Positions 27,501-37,108 of a stretch of 64,000 bases of DNA are shown here, piece by piece. The translations under genes were made by a program, and so were the position numbers. The stretch's first letter is position 1. Each line of letters starts with the position of its first letter. A model generated the notes under the pieces. That model saw only the letters and a list, made by a program, of their open reading frames with translations, was not told the origin of the DNA and did not search any database. Source of the DNA: Sporolactobacillus sp. STSJ-5 (GTDB lineage: Bacteria > Bacillota > Bacilli > Bacillales > Sporolactobacillaceae); the NCBI RefSeq assembly GCF_024385605.1, contig NZ_JANFOJ010000003.1, forward strand, positions 211,732 to 275,731, read 5' to 3'.

Positions 27501-28007
27501 TCTGAAGCTGATCCTGCAGGTGTGCTTTATTTCCATGTGCATAACCCTGTATTGAATTTGGATGAAAAACTGCCGGAGGATCAGCTGGAACGTGAACTCT
27601 ACAAGCACTTTAAAATGAAAGGTTTACTTCTTGAAGATGAAGACGCGCTGCTCCTGACAGATAAGACTGCAGAAGGAAAGATTTCGGATGTTGCGCCATT
27701 CGGCATTAAAAAGAACGGGGATTTCTACAAAAGTTCGTCACTCGCAGGTGTGCAGGAGTTCAAAACACTTCGACGCTACACTCGCGAGGTGATGACGGAC
27801 GTCGGTTGTAAAATTATTGACGGCGATGTGTCGATCACCCCCTTTAAAATGAATGGGCAAGTCCCATGTACCTACTGCTCATTTCGTCCGGTTTGCCGTT
27901 TTGATCAATCACAACCTGGCAATCAGTATCGCTTGTTGAAAAAGATGAAGGACGAGGATGTCTTAGGCAAATTGGCGAAGTTGGAGGAGAAACCGGATGA
28001 GCACTAA
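24510..28007 (+). CDS. addB: ATP-dependent helicase/deoxyribonuclease subunit B
   Basis: A 1165-residue AddB, the same size as the B. subtilis protein. The N-terminal Walker A GRPGTGKT (about 8-15) starts a helicase-like domain that recognises Chi and is not a motor. The C-terminal RecB-type nuclease has RIIDYKSSSKTLDL (about 960). The four iron-sulfur cysteines are visible: one in NSCPFSQF (about 800) and three in CTYCSFRPVC (about 1120-1129). With AddA it resects double-strand breaks and loads RecA. GGGGGGAG precedes the ATG. The stop overlaps the addA start by 11 bases, so the two subunits are translationally coupled. Confidence 0.96.
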   Translation: MSVRFILGRPGTGKTAMCLSEIRSHLRERPDGEPLIYLVPEHMTFSMEYALASTAGLGGMTRLNVYSMPRLALRVLQQAGGATRKHLNATGVSMLLRKIVEQNKTKLRLFQKASQQNGFYDLLGDTLIEFKRFCLEPEAMITEAEQLKGDSAERLLLKDKLHDLSLIYQSFSQALEGKYIDSEDYLKLMVERMDHADFLKQAEVWIDGFQTMTPQEMLVVERLMATCRRVTIALGTDQIYDRAPDEFSVFRHPALLFLQLKERAEMNDQMLEPIVFQTDALRYQSVSLKNMCLHFGQYPSQVSLETDGVTMTEAANRREEVEQAARNIIHCARVHGDRFREMTVLVRNLADYRDLVETIFKDYQIPFFIDQKSPMKHHPLIEFIRSVLETIQQNWRYEPIFRCVKTDFLIPFDFNLKEAREGMDQLENYVIARGYYGKKWTDEDPWHYRIYRGLEEQTRAQSEAEEHAEKTINKYRMLVAQPIASLERRLGDATTVSEQCEALYRFLIDMTIPEKLERLARTADQQQKLSEAKAHGQAWKAVVDLLDQCVETAGDEQMTLDLFIKVVDTGLDALEFAMVPPALDQVLVGSLDRMRSSEMKDVLLLGVNEGVLPAKPTDQGLFSGKDRELLLDEGVTVAEGESEQMAGENELIYRALTLARKRLFISYPLASEDGESLRPSPLISRLRHFYPDLQVQLAPAEPRTLKDEEQLAFINTPRKTVSILSAQIREWKNGYPIAELWWDAYNWFTVHREWGSAAHMALAGLFARNDERLSPDSALALYGQTIQTSVSRMEKFNSCPFSQFASYGLNLKEREAFQLAAPDIGQLFHLAIKQMTAQIMKENRSWQDLSPEECDQLAAGTVNELAPSLQRQILTSSNRYRYLQHKLAQVVARVARVLRRHALSSGFSPVSLELPFGPGRPLPPLSFPLKHGARMDVVGRIDRVDQAKDEQGRLLLRIIDYKSSSKTLDLSEIFYGLALQMLTYLDVIITYSKQWLGSEADPAGVLYFHVHNPVLNLDEKLPEDQLERELYKHFKMKGLLLEDEDALLLTDKTAEGKISDVAPFGIKKNGDFYKSSSLAGVQEFKTLRRYTREVMTDVGCKIIDGDVSITPFKMNGQVPCTYCSFRPVCRFDQSQPGNQYRLLKKMKDEDVLGKLAKLEEKPDEH

Positions 28008-31000
28008 CCCGAAAGAAAGAAAATGGACAGAGGCACAATGGCGTGCAATAACAGAACGTGGTCATGATTTGCTTGTCGCTGCAGCAGCAGGTTCCGGAAA
28101 AACCGCAGTTCTTGTTGAACGTATCATCCAAAAAATGACGGATTTGGATCAACGTGTGAATATCGATGACTTGCTGATTGTTACCTTTACAAAAGCAGCG
28201 GCGTCTGAAATGCGCGAGCGTATTGGACAGGCAATCGAAAAGCGGTTGGTTGATGAGCCTGAAAATTTATTCTTGCGGAGGCAGCAGGGGCTGCTTGGCA
28301 AAGCGTCAATCATGACTCTGCACGCCTTTTGCATGTCGGTCGTCAAGCAATACTATTATTTTCTTGATCTTGATCCAGGCTTCCGCCTGCTTGATGAAAC
28401 GGAGGCAGCGCTGATGCGTGAGGAGGTCTTGGATGATCTTCTCGAAAAGTATTATGCAGCAGACGATCCGGAATTCTATCGTTTGGTGGATCGCTATTCA
28501 AGTGACCGAAGCGATGATGCATTGAATCATTTGCTTTTACGTATTTATGAATTTTCGATGAGTCATCCCTGGCCGGAGCATTGGCTGGATCAAATGGCTG
28601 AAGCCTATCGTGTGGACAGTGCAAGGGGACTGGATCAATTCGGATGGCTGTCTGATTTGAAGAAGGCATTATGGCGCACGATTTCCGGAGCAGTCCATAG
28701 TCTTCAAGATGCGATACGGTTGTGCGGCGAACCGGGAGGTCCTGCGGCTTACGCGGAGACTTTGACTGAAGATTTGGCGGCACTGCAGCAAATTCTATCT
28801 AAGGTAGACTCAGATTGGGAGACGCTTCGTTCTGTGTGTCTGACCGTGTCATTTGGCAAGCTGAAGGCGATTCGCGGTAAAGAGGTTGACGCAGCGCTCA
28901 AGGATCAAGTAAAGAAAATACGAGATAAGATTAAGACCACAGTTGCTGAGCTGCAGCAGCAATGGTTTTCGCGCTCTTCTGAAGAATGTCTGAACGATCT
29001 AAGTGATATGGCACCTTCTGTTGATCTGATCATTGAGCTTGTAAAGGCATTCACCAAGCAGTTTAAAAAGGAAAAAAGGCGCAAAGCCGTTCTCGATTTT
29101 TCCGATCTGGAGCATGAATGTCTCACTGTTTTGCGCGGCGAAGGGTCTTCGACGAATCACGAGGTGCCGTCTGTGGTTGCCGAACAGTTCCGCGCGCAAT
29201 TCAATGAAGTAATGATTGACGAATATCAAGATACCAACCGTGTTCAGGAAACGATTATTCAATTAATTACTAAAGACAGTACCCATGGAGGCAATCTCTT
29301 CATGGTTGGCGATGTAAAACAGAGTATCTATGGATTTCGATTAGCCGAACCAGGACTCTTTATTGAAAAATATAAACTGTTTTCCGCGCCGGAAAGCGAT
29401 GGACAAGTTATTGATCTGTCAAACAACTTCCGCAGCAGGCAGGAAATCGTCGACGGAGCGAATTTTCTTTTTCGACAAACCATGGACGAGGCGGTCGGCG
29501 GTGTGATTTATGATGCCGCAGCAGAATTGCGCTGCGGGGCGAGCTACCCTCAGGAGAGCCGTCCAATTGATCTGGAAATGATTAATCGCGCTGGTGCTGA
29601 AGATGAAGATTCGGAGGGCGCAGACGATCTGGACTCCTCGGAACTTGAGGCGAGTGCGATCGGCGATCGAATTCAGGCGATGATCGGCGACGGAACATCC
29701 CCGTCCTACCAAGTCTTTGATCGTGATTTAGGACATATGCGTCAAATCCGCTATCGAGATATTGCGATTCTGCTGCGCTCTGCAAGCACATCCGCGGCAG
29801 TCATGAAAGATGTGCTCGGACGCCGCGCTATTCCCGCTTATGCAGAGTTATCCAGAGGCTATTTTGACACGGTGGAAGTGTCGGTCATGCTCTCTGTTCT
29901 GCAAGTGATTGACAACCCGGAGCAGGATATACCGCTCGCGGCAGTTCTGCGTTCCCCGATCATCGGGTTAAACGCGGATGAATTGGCTGCCATCCGTATG
30001 TCTGATCGGGAATCAGGTTTTTATCATGCCTTAAAACGTTATACAGAAGACAATGAACAAGATTTAGCACAACGATTGAGTTTATTTCTTGAAAAGGTTG
30101 AAGAGTGGCGTGATTTTTCTAAAAATCATTCGGTTGCTGAATTAATTTGGCAAATTTATCGCGATACCGGTTATTACGACTATGTCGGCGGATTGACTGG
30201 AGGCACGCAGCGCCAGGCAAATCTGAAAGCTTTCTACGATCGCGCGCGTCAATATGAAAAAACGACATTTCGCGGACTGTTTCGGTTTCTCAGATTTATT
30301 GAAAGAATGAGAGAAAACGGCGGCGATCTTGGGGAAGCACGTGCACTTAGTGAGCAGGAAGATGTTGTTCGCATTATGACCATCCATAAAAGCAAGGGAT
30401 TGGAATTCCCTGTTGTTTTCGTTGCGGGTATGAATAAACGGTTCAACATGCGTGACACCGCTGAACCAGCACTTTTGCACAAAGATTTGGGATTCGGTAC
30501 GAAATGGATTAATCCCGACATGCGTACCAGTGTTCCCACGCTGCCTTATTTGGCGATCAAAGAACGAATGAAAGCGGATGCGACTGCTGAAGAATTACGT
30601 ATTTTATATGTCGCGGTTACGCGGGCAAAAGAAAAACTGATTCTGATTGGAACCGTTAAAGACGCGAAAAAACAAATAGAGAAATTCAGACCTGTTCTGC
30701 AAACCAGGGAGTGGCTGCTTCCGGAAGATGCGCGTGCGTCTGCCGTAACCTTCTTTGATTGGATTCTCCCGGCAGTTGCGCGTCATCACGCAGCTGAAGC
30801 ACTTCATGACTTGCTGGATGATCAGCCTGATAAGAGAGCAGTATCAATGGACCCCTCTTCATGGATCGTACAGATTATTGCTGCTTCAGGACTTACTCAA
30901 GCAGAGGATCATCGTCAGGCCGTGAATCGGGAACGTCTGCAGAGACTTCATCAAGGTAAAGCTGTCGTTTCCCATTCCGGATTTCAGGATGAGGTCGCAA

Positions 31001-31743
31001 AGCGTCTCGAGTGGTCGTATCCCGATTTTGCGGCCACCACATCAATGGCGAAACAGACGGTTACGGAAATTAAAGCACAGCAAGACTACTTCAGCGATGG
31101 GACCGATGATCGCCTGCTTAGCGACCCGGAACATTTTTCCTCGATCGGCAGAGACCGTCCACAATTCCTGCAGCAATCTGCACTCTCTGCAACTGAGCGA
31201 GGTACCGCACTTCACTTGTTTATGCAGCATCTAAATTTAAATAAAGTCGATGATCAGGAGCAGCTTCAGGAACAAGGCCGCGTGCTTGTAGAAAATGAAG
31301 TGATTACTGACGTGCAGGAGCAGAGTTTCGATTATGAAGCAGTATATCAATTTTTCCAGACACCGATCGGAGAAAAGATGCGAGCAGCGAGTAAAGTTGT
31401 CCGAGAATGTCCGTTCAGTCTTGCTTTATCGACAGATGATGTTTATCCAACATGGAAACGATCAAATCATCAAGAATCGGTGCTCGTTCAAGGCGTTATT
31501 GATTGCATTATTGAAGATAAAGACGGATTAATTCTTTTGGATTATAAAACCGATCACCTTTCCGGTCGTTTTCCTGATCAGGAAACTGCTGCAGCTGAAC
31601 TGAAACGTCGTTATGAAGTGCAGCTCGATCTGTACAGACAAGCCATTGAACAAATTTGGAAGCAGAAAGTAGCACTTGTCGGTCTTTATGCTTTTGATAT
31701 TGGCTGCTTTATCGATCTGACAAGCGGGGGGAATCAGTCATGA
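27997..31743 (+). CDS. addA: ATP-dependent helicase/nuclease subunit A
   Basis: A 1248-residue UvrD-family 3'-5' helicase with a C-terminal nuclease. Walker A is AAAAGSGKTAVL (about 28-39), Walker B IDEYQDTNRVQE (about 406-417), then QSIYGFRLAEP, helicase motif MTIHKSKGLEFPVVF and VAVTRAKEKL. The nuclease motif LILLDYKTDHLSG is at about 1175. It is the motor of AddAB break processing. GGAGGAG precedes the ATG inside addB, and its stop overlaps sbcD (ATGA). Confidence 0.96.
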   Translation: MSTNPKERKWTEAQWRAITERGHDLLVAAAAGSGKTAVLVERIIQKMTDLDQRVNIDDLLIVTFTKAAASEMRERIGQAIEKRLVDEPENLFLRRQQGLLGKASIMTLHAFCMSVVKQYYYFLDLDPGFRLLDETEAALMREEVLDDLLEKYYAADDPEFYRLVDRYSSDRSDDALNHLLLRIYEFSMSHPWPEHWLDQMAEAYRVDSARGLDQFGWLSDLKKALWRTISGAVHSLQDAIRLCGEPGGPAAYAETLTEDLAALQQILSKVDSDWETLRSVCLTVSFGKLKAIRGKEVDAALKDQVKKIRDKIKTTVAELQQQWFSRSSEECLNDLSDMAPSVDLIIELVKAFTKQFKKEKRRKAVLDFSDLEHECLTVLRGEGSSTNHEVPSVVAEQFRAQFNEVMIDEYQDTNRVQETIIQLITKDSTHGGNLFMVGDVKQSIYGFRLAEPGLFIEKYKLFSAPESDGQVIDLSNNFRSRQEIVDGANFLFRQTMDEAVGGVIYDAAAELRCGASYPQESRPIDLEMINRAGAEDEDSEGADDLDSSELEASAIGDRIQAMIGDGTSPSYQVFDRDLGHMRQIRYRDIAILLRSASTSAAVMKDVLGRRAIPAYAELSRGYFDTVEVSVMLSVLQVIDNPEQDIPLAAVLRSPIIGLNADELAAIRMSDRESGFYHALKRYTEDNEQDLAQRLSLFLEKVEEWRDFSKNHSVAELIWQIYRDTGYYDYVGGLTGGTQRQANLKAFYDRARQYEKTTFRGLFRFLRFIERMRENGGDLGEARALSEQEDVVRIMTIHKSKGLEFPVVFVAGMNKRFNMRDTAEPALLHKDLGFGTKWINPDMRTSVPTLPYLAIKERMKADATAEELRILYVAVTRAKEKLILIGTVKDAKKQIEKFRPVLQTREWLLPEDARASAVTFFDWILPAVARHHAAEALHDLLDDQPDKRAVSMDPSSWIVQIIAASGLTQAEDHRQAVNRERLQRLHQGKAVVSHSGFQDEVAKRLEWSYPDFAATTSMAKQTVTEIKAQQDYFSDGTDDRLLSDPEHFSSIGRDRPQFLQQSALSATERGTALHLFMQHLNLNKVDDQEQLQEQGRVLVENEVITDVQEQSFDYEAVYQFFQTPIGEKMRAASKVVRECPFSLALSTDDVYPTWKRSNHQESVLVQGVIDCIIEDKDGLILLDYKTDHLSGRFPDQETAAAELKRRYEVQLDLYRQAIEQIWKQKVALVGLYAFDIGCFIDLTSGGNQS

Positions 31744-32945
31744 AACTTTTGCACACAGCCGACTGGCATCTTGGGCGCAGTCTTGAGGGCCGCTCAAGAG
31801 CAGAGGAACAGGAGCAGGTTATGGATGAAATCTGCTGCATTGCGGACGAAGAAAATGTCGACGCGATTCTGATGGCGGGCGACGTCTTTGACACGGTTAA
31901 TCCTCCTGCTGCTAGCGAAGCACTTTTTTACGAAACCGCGCAGCGCTTGTCACTCGGCGGAAAACGTCCTGTTCTGATCATTGCCGGTAATCATGACAGT
32001 CCGGAGCGGCTGGAGGCTTCCAGGCCACTCGCCGGAAGGCAGGGCATAACCATTGTCGGTCGGCCAGTGCTTAAGCCCCTGGTCATCCCGATCAAAAGGA
32101 CAGACGAGACACTCGTGCTCGGGTGTGTTCCTTATCCTTCCGAATCCCGCTTAAATGAATGTCTCAGTGAAATCAATGATGAAGACATGATTAAGGCTGC
32201 ATATAACGAACGTCTTGCTGCGCTTTTTCGTGAGCAGGCAAAGTCGTTTAATAAGGATGCAGTGAACATTTTGATGACTCATCTTTTTGCAGCAGGAGGC
32301 AAAGAATCTGATTCTGAACGGCCGATTCAAGTAGGCGGTGCTTATACAGTCCATCCATCTGCTTTTCCTCGTTCTGCTCAATATGTTGCGCTCGGACATC
32401 TGCACCGACCGCAAAACTTATTGGACTCACCGGTTCCGGCAAGATATGCCGGATCGCCGCTTGCTTATAGTTTTTCAGAAGCCGGCAGGCCTAAATCAAT
32501 TAGTATTCTTGAGGGTATGCCTGGTGCACCGCTTGCATTAAGAGAGATTGAACTTAAATCGGGTCGTCCGCTGACTCGATGGCATGCGGAGAATGGCTTA
32601 AATGAAGTGCATCAGTGGATTGATGAAGCACGTGATCCTGAAGCATGGATTGATTTGGAAATCCGGCTGGATGAAGCCATGAGCATGCATGACATTCAAG
32701 CACTACGTAAAGCACGTCCGCGGATCGTCACCATAAGACCGATATACAACAGTGTTGAAGAAGACAAAGAACGTTCTGAACGTTCTAATCTGCCTATTGA
32801 TGAACTTTTTGTTCGATTTTATAAAAAGCAGACAGATGGCGCTGAGCCTGGTACCGATCTTATTCGTCTATTCATGCAGCTGATTGACGAGGATGAAGCC
32901 GCGCGTGAAGTTGCGGCGGGGAGGGTTCCGAATGAAACCGATTGA
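31740..32945 (+). CDS. sbcD: nuclease SbcCD subunit D (Mre11-like)
   Basis: A 401-residue Mre11-type phosphoesterase. Motifs: LHTADWHLGR (5-14), MAGDVFDTVNPP, IAGNHDSPERL and the metal-binding histidines in MTHLFAAGG and ALGHLHRPQ. With SbcC it cuts hairpins and protein-blocked DNA ends. It overlaps addA by 4 bases and sbcC by 14 bases, so all four repair genes form one translationally coupled operon. Confidence 0.95.
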   Translation: MKLLHTADWHLGRSLEGRSRAEEQEQVMDEICCIADEENVDAILMAGDVFDTVNPPAASEALFYETAQRLSLGGKRPVLIIAGNHDSPERLEASRPLAGRQGITIVGRPVLKPLVIPIKRTDETLVLGCVPYPSESRLNECLSEINDEDMIKAAYNERLAALFREQAKSFNKDAVNILMTHLFAAGGKESDSERPIQVGGAYTVHPSAFPRSAQYVALGHLHRPQNLLDSPVPARYAGSPLAYSFSEAGRPKSISILEGMPGAPLALREIELKSGRPLTRWHAENGLNEVHQWIDEARDPEAWIDLEIRLDEAMSMHDIQALRKARPRIVTIRPIYNSVEEDKERSERSNLPIDELFVRFYKKQTDGAEPGTDLIRLFMQLIDEDEAAREVAAGRVPNETD

Positions 32946-35900
32946 ATTGACCTTAAACGGATTGAATAGTTTTCGTGAGGAACAGCATATTGACTTTGAA
33001 GCGTTGTGTGCGGACGGATTATTCGGCATTTTCGGTCCGACAGGAAGCGGAAAATCGACGATTTTGGATGGAATTACGCTCGCACTTTATGGAACGGTGG
33101 AGCGTGCGGCAAATAACACATCCGGGATCTTAAATCAGCTTGAAGAACAGATGTCGGTTGGTTTCACCTTTGAACTTTCCGGAGATAAAACGGAACGATA
33201 CCGCGCGGAACGCAGCTATAAGCGCACAAAGGACGGCGGTTTGCGTCTGGCAAGCTGCCGTTTGCTGAAGCTTGACGCCGTCAATGAGGTGATTGCTGAT
33301 AAAGAACGTGATTTGACGCGTTCCGTACAAGAGATTCTTGGATTGACACATGATGATTTTACAAGGGCGGTTGTGCTGCCTCAAGGTAAATTCGCTGAAT
33401 TTTTGACACTCAAAGGTAATGATCGTCGCAAGATGCTCCAACGGCTCTTTCATCTTGAAAAATATGGTGATGAATTATCTGCACGTCTGAAACGAGCATT
33501 CGACGAACGGAAACAGCAGCTCCAGATTATTGTTGAGAAGCAGGCAATGCTTGGTGATGCATCTATAGAGGCGGTCAACGCGGCAATCAAACGATGCACA
33601 GAGATTGAGCATGAACTCACTTTATCGCGGACTAAGCTTGAGCACGTGGAAGCTGAGAAGCAATTATTTGAGCAGATCTACAGCATGATTGAAGACAAGG
33701 AAGCAAAGACTCAGGTACTTCAGGAGTTGATCCGGGAAAAGGACAACTATGAAACAATAAGGATCAAGCTTGATCGTAATGAGGCAGCGGATAAGTTGAT
33801 GCCTTACCTAGAGGCGTTGAGCGATACAGAGTTGGAAGCGACAAAGGCAAAAAATGAACACGTGGAAGCACGACGCCGATTTGATCTTGAAAAGGCACAG
33901 CTTGAAGCGGTAAAAAAGAAACGTGAAGGCATAAAGAAAAATTTGGATGAGCAAATGCCGAAGCTTGATGAGAGTAAACAAAAATTTCTCCAAGGCGCAT
34001 CGATTCAAAATCAGCTTAAGAGTGAATTGAACGCTTTGCAAGAGCTCCAAACAGAAAAAAAATCGCTCGAGCAAAAACGAGGCAAGGCGCGAACAGCACT
34101 AGAGCAAGAGCAGAAGCACTTTAATGAAATGAAGGCGAGCCTGGATAAGAAAGAGCGTGAACTGACGGCACTGGAAGTGCCAAGCGACAGACGAACGCTC
34201 ATTCAACAAGCTCTGCAAGAAAAAAAAGAGATCGATACTCTAGATGTTTATCTTAGCGAGAAACGCGGTGAATGGATTCAACTGCGCGACACACTTGAAA
34301 AATGCGAACAGGAAATCAAGCATCTTGAAAGTGAGCAGGAGCAGATTAATAAAAAAGATTCATCGCTTTTCAATCAAAATCAGGAAATTTATAACCGCGC
34401 TGTTAATACAAGCAGGCTCATTCGATCTGCGCAGACATTTGTTGACATGCAAAACAAAGGAATTGAGCAAGAACGCGACCGGATCAATCGCCATAATCTG
34501 TCGTTGCAATTGGTTGCTGCACTGCGTGACGGCGAGCCGTGCCCGGTATGCGGCGCGCTTCACCATCCAACTCCGGTGGCAGGAGATGAAATGCTTTCAG
34601 AGACTGAAATTGATGCAAAGAGAACTTTTTATCAGAAAACAACTGAATTCTTAATGAATCAACTTCAGGAAACCAGAATCTGCACAGCACAATTAGAGCA
34701 GCAGGCGAAAGCCTTTCCCGCTTCTGTGCAGGCAGCATCACCGTCTAGTCGAGAAAATCATGACATGGATCAATCAGTTGATTTCGCAGAATGGGAGCGT
34801 TCCGGTATAAAGGATCTGCTCAATCGAATCACGCTCGCGATTAAAGAGGAGAAACAGGATCAGCTGCAGGTTGCGGATCAATTGGCGACGCAGCTGGACC
34901 GAGCGCGTACTATCGAATCACAACACTCGACATGTGATGCTCGATCTGCCATGTACATAGAAAAGATGTCGTCCCTTAAAGACCAAGCAATCGAAAGAAA
35001 ACGGGAACGTGATCTGCGGTTAAATGAATGGAATACCCGCTTTTCTTCATTCAAAAAAGTACAGGAAGAGGCTAACGCGATCCGTGAATCTGATCAAAAG
35101 GCGGAGCACTTGCGCTTGGAGGTACAGCGGATGAAAAAAGACCTTGGCCAACTTGAACAAAAAGCTGGTCAAGATCAGGAGGCCTTAGGCAGCCTTGACG
35201 AGCAATGGAGCGAAGGGGTCGGCAGACAGGAAGCGGCAGAGAGATCGTTGCTTCAGTGGCGCGACCAATTACACGCGCTGGAATTAAGCGAAGATATGGC
35301 ACTGAAACAATTGGCACTCGATGTTGAGCAGGAAATGGTCCGATTGAAACAAGAAATGGAATCTGCCGAACGCATTACTCAAGCCGCAATAGACACGTAT
35401 CACCGTGTTGATAAGGACTGTACAAATGCTTCTGCACGAGAGGAACGGGCGGAAAAGACATATCAATCAGCAAGTGCAAAATGGGAGGAACGGCTCGCTG
35501 CTTCCCAATTTGAAAAGCGTGATCAAGTACAAAAGGCTCACTTAAGCGATGACGTGCGGGTCAAGCTTTCTGAAAATCTGATAAGCTATGAAGAAAAGAC
35601 AACAAAGCTTTCTTCTGAAATTCAGTCAATCTCTGAAAAACTCGGTGATCAATCGGTTTCTAAAAATCAACTGGATGAATTGCGACAGCAGTGGATGGAA
35701 CTGAAGGAGAAGGTGCAGTCACTGATAGAACGCGTTGGCGCCGCTTCAAAAGAACGAGAAAATCTAGAGAAAGATCATAAATTGTTCCTTAAGCTGGAAT
35801 CGGAACGAAAGAAAAATCAGAAGGCTTCCGATCAGTATGAAAAATTGCAACGCGTTTTTCGCGGCAATGCATTTGTAGAATTCGTTGCGGAAGAGCAGCT

Positions 35901-36336
35901 TCAACAGGTTTGCGCCGCCGCATCGAAACGGCTTGGTGAACTGACGCATGACCGCTATGTGCTTGAAGTAGATAAGGATGGCGGCTTTGTTATTCGAGAC
36001 AATGGAAACGGCGGTGTTTATCGCCCGGTTTCGTCTTTATCAGGAGGAGAAACGTTTTTAACCTCGCTTGCTCTGGCTTTGTCTCTTTCAGAACAGATCC
36101 AGCTCCGGGGCAATGTTCCGCTTCAATTCTTTTTTCTCGATGAGGGATTTGGTTCGCTCGACCCCGAGCTTCTTGATACAGTGGTTACCGCACTCGAAAA
36201 GCTGCATATGCGGCGTTTAGCAATCGGTGTCATCAGTCACGTGCCTGAGATGCGTGAGCGACTGCCGCGACGATTAATTGTTTCGCCTGCGGTCCCATCG
36301 GGCAGAGGAAGCCGCGTGCACATGGAAATGCTCTGA
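32932..36336 (+). CDS. sbcC: nuclease SbcCD subunit C (Rad50-like)
   Basis: A 1134-residue SMC-type ATPase. Walker A GIFGPTGSGKSTILDG (about 34-49), two long coiled coils either side of the zinc hook GEPCPVCGALHH (about 534), and the C-terminal signature SSLSGGETFLTSLALALS with Walker B FFFLDEGFGSLD. It tethers and opens DNA ends for SbcD. The ATG at 32932 follows GGGGAGGG inside sbcD. The last gene of the operon; a strong terminator follows. Confidence 0.95.
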   Translation: MKPIELTLNGLNSFREEQHIDFEALCADGLFGIFGPTGSGKSTILDGITLALYGTVERAANNTSGILNQLEEQMSVGFTFELSGDKTERYRAERSYKRTKDGGLRLASCRLLKLDAVNEVIADKERDLTRSVQEILGLTHDDFTRAVVLPQGKFAEFLTLKGNDRRKMLQRLFHLEKYGDELSARLKRAFDERKQQLQIIVEKQAMLGDASIEAVNAAIKRCTEIEHELTLSRTKLEHVEAEKQLFEQIYSMIEDKEAKTQVLQELIREKDNYETIRIKLDRNEAADKLMPYLEALSDTELEATKAKNEHVEARRRFDLEKAQLEAVKKKREGIKKNLDEQMPKLDESKQKFLQGASIQNQLKSELNALQELQTEKKSLEQKRGKARTALEQEQKHFNEMKASLDKKERELTALEVPSDRRTLIQQALQEKKEIDTLDVYLSEKRGEWIQLRDTLEKCEQEIKHLESEQEQINKKDSSLFNQNQEIYNRAVNTSRLIRSAQTFVDMQNKGIEQERDRINRHNLSLQLVAALRDGEPCPVCGALHHPTPVAGDEMLSETEIDAKRTFYQKTTEFLMNQLQETRICTAQLEQQAKAFPASVQAASPSSRENHDMDQSVDFAEWERSGIKDLLNRITLAIKEEKQDQLQVADQLATQLDRARTIESQHSTCDARSAMYIEKMSSLKDQAIERKRERDLRLNEWNTRFSSFKKVQEEANAIRESDQKAEHLRLEVQRMKKDLGQLEQKAGQDQEALGSLDEQWSEGVGRQEAAERSLLQWRDQLHALELSEDMALKQLALDVEQEMVRLKQEMESAERITQAAIDTYHRVDKDCTNASAREERAEKTYQSASAKWEERLAASQFEKRDQVQKAHLSDDVRVKLSENLISYEEKTTKLSSEIQSISEKLGDQSVSKNQLDELRQQWMELKEKVQSLIERVGAASKERENLEKDHKLFLKLESERKKNQKASDQYEKLQRVFRGNAFVEFVAEEQLQQVCAAASKRLGELTHDRYVLEVDKDGGFVIRDNGNGGVYRPVSSLSGGETFLTSLALALSLSEQIQLRGNVPLQFFFLDEGFGSLDPELLDTVVTALEKLHMRRLAIGVISHVPEMRERLPRRLIVSPAVPSGRGSRVHMEML

Positions 36337-36371
36337 AATCTAAATAAAGTGTTTTGATCAATTAAAGCCGG

Positions 36372-36418
36372 AAAAAGGCGGTTCAGCATTCATTAATTGA
36401 ATGCTGAACCGCCTTTTT
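36372..36418. terminator. bidirectional terminator, sbcC / response regulator
   Basis: A long stem of about 18 bp (GGCGGTTCAGCATTC and its complement) flanked by AAAAA and TTTTT, between converging operons. The 70 bases up to the RR stop hold nothing else. Confidence 0.9.
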
Positions 36419-36487
36419 AACGATTAATGCAGCAGACCTGTATTCGCAATCATACGCAACACTGCCCAAATAAGATATTCATTTTAC

Positions 36488-37108
36488 TCAAAGCTGTTTG
36501 TAGTAGAAAATGGCGAGTTGGGTGCGGTCGCGCAGCGCCAACTTTTCAAGGATTGTGCTGATATAATTGCGTACCGTACCCTCACTGAGAAAAAGGTTTT
36601 GCGCGATTTCACGGTTGGATTTGCCGTTTGCTACTTGTTTAATGATGGAAAGTTCACGTTCGCTCAGTTTAAACCGGCTGAAGTTTGGCTGTTCTTTTTG
36701 TTTCATCAATGAGGGGATTTTACTGACGATGGCATCGCCGAATACACGCTGACCACTGAAAACAGCCTTCAGAGCCGGAACGATACTCTCAAAATTCTGC
36801 TTCAAAATATAGCCTTTGGCACCTATACGAAGAGCTTCGACAATGTAATCGTCATCCGAAAAAGTGGTCAAAAAAAGAATTTTTGCTTCAGAATTTTCTC
36901 CAAGCAAGATCTTGGTCGCTTCAATCCCTGTCATTCCGTCCATCCGGATATCCATGAGTAAAATGTCGGGGTTAAGTTCGTTATAAAGGGCAACGGCTTC
37001 CGCTCCGGAGTTGCCGATTCCGGAGACATGAACCGTAGAATCCGCCTCGAGAATCGTTTTGAGCGATGAGGAGACAAGCCGATCATCATCGACAATCAGT
37101 ACATTCAT
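36488..37108 (-). CDS. NarL/FixJ response regulator, LnrK-like
   Basis: A 206-residue regulator. The receiver domain has acidic residues VDDD (6-9), the phospho-aspartate in LLMDIRMDG (about 54) and the switch lysine in YILKQN. The LuxR-type helix-turn-helix is SERELSIIKQVANGKSNREI followed by LSEGTVRNYISTIL. Gene order (RR, kinase, then a divergent three-gene ABC operon) matches B. subtilis lnrJKLMN (yfiJKLMN), which responds to and gives resistance against linearmycin and related polyenes. The likely target is the palindrome at 38262-38275, and possibly the copy at 2737-2750. Its start overlaps the kinase stop by 4 bases. Confidence 0.88.
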   Translation of the reverse strand: MNVLIVDDDRLVSSSLKTILEADSTVHVSGIGNSGAEAVALYNELNPDILLMDIRMDGMTGIEATKILLGENSEAKILFLTTFSDDDYIVEALRIGAKGYILKQNFESIVPALKAVFSGQRVFGDAIVSKIPSLMKQKEQPNFSRFKLSERELSIIKQVANGKSNREIAQNLFLSEGTVRNYISTILEKLALRDRTQLAIFYYKQL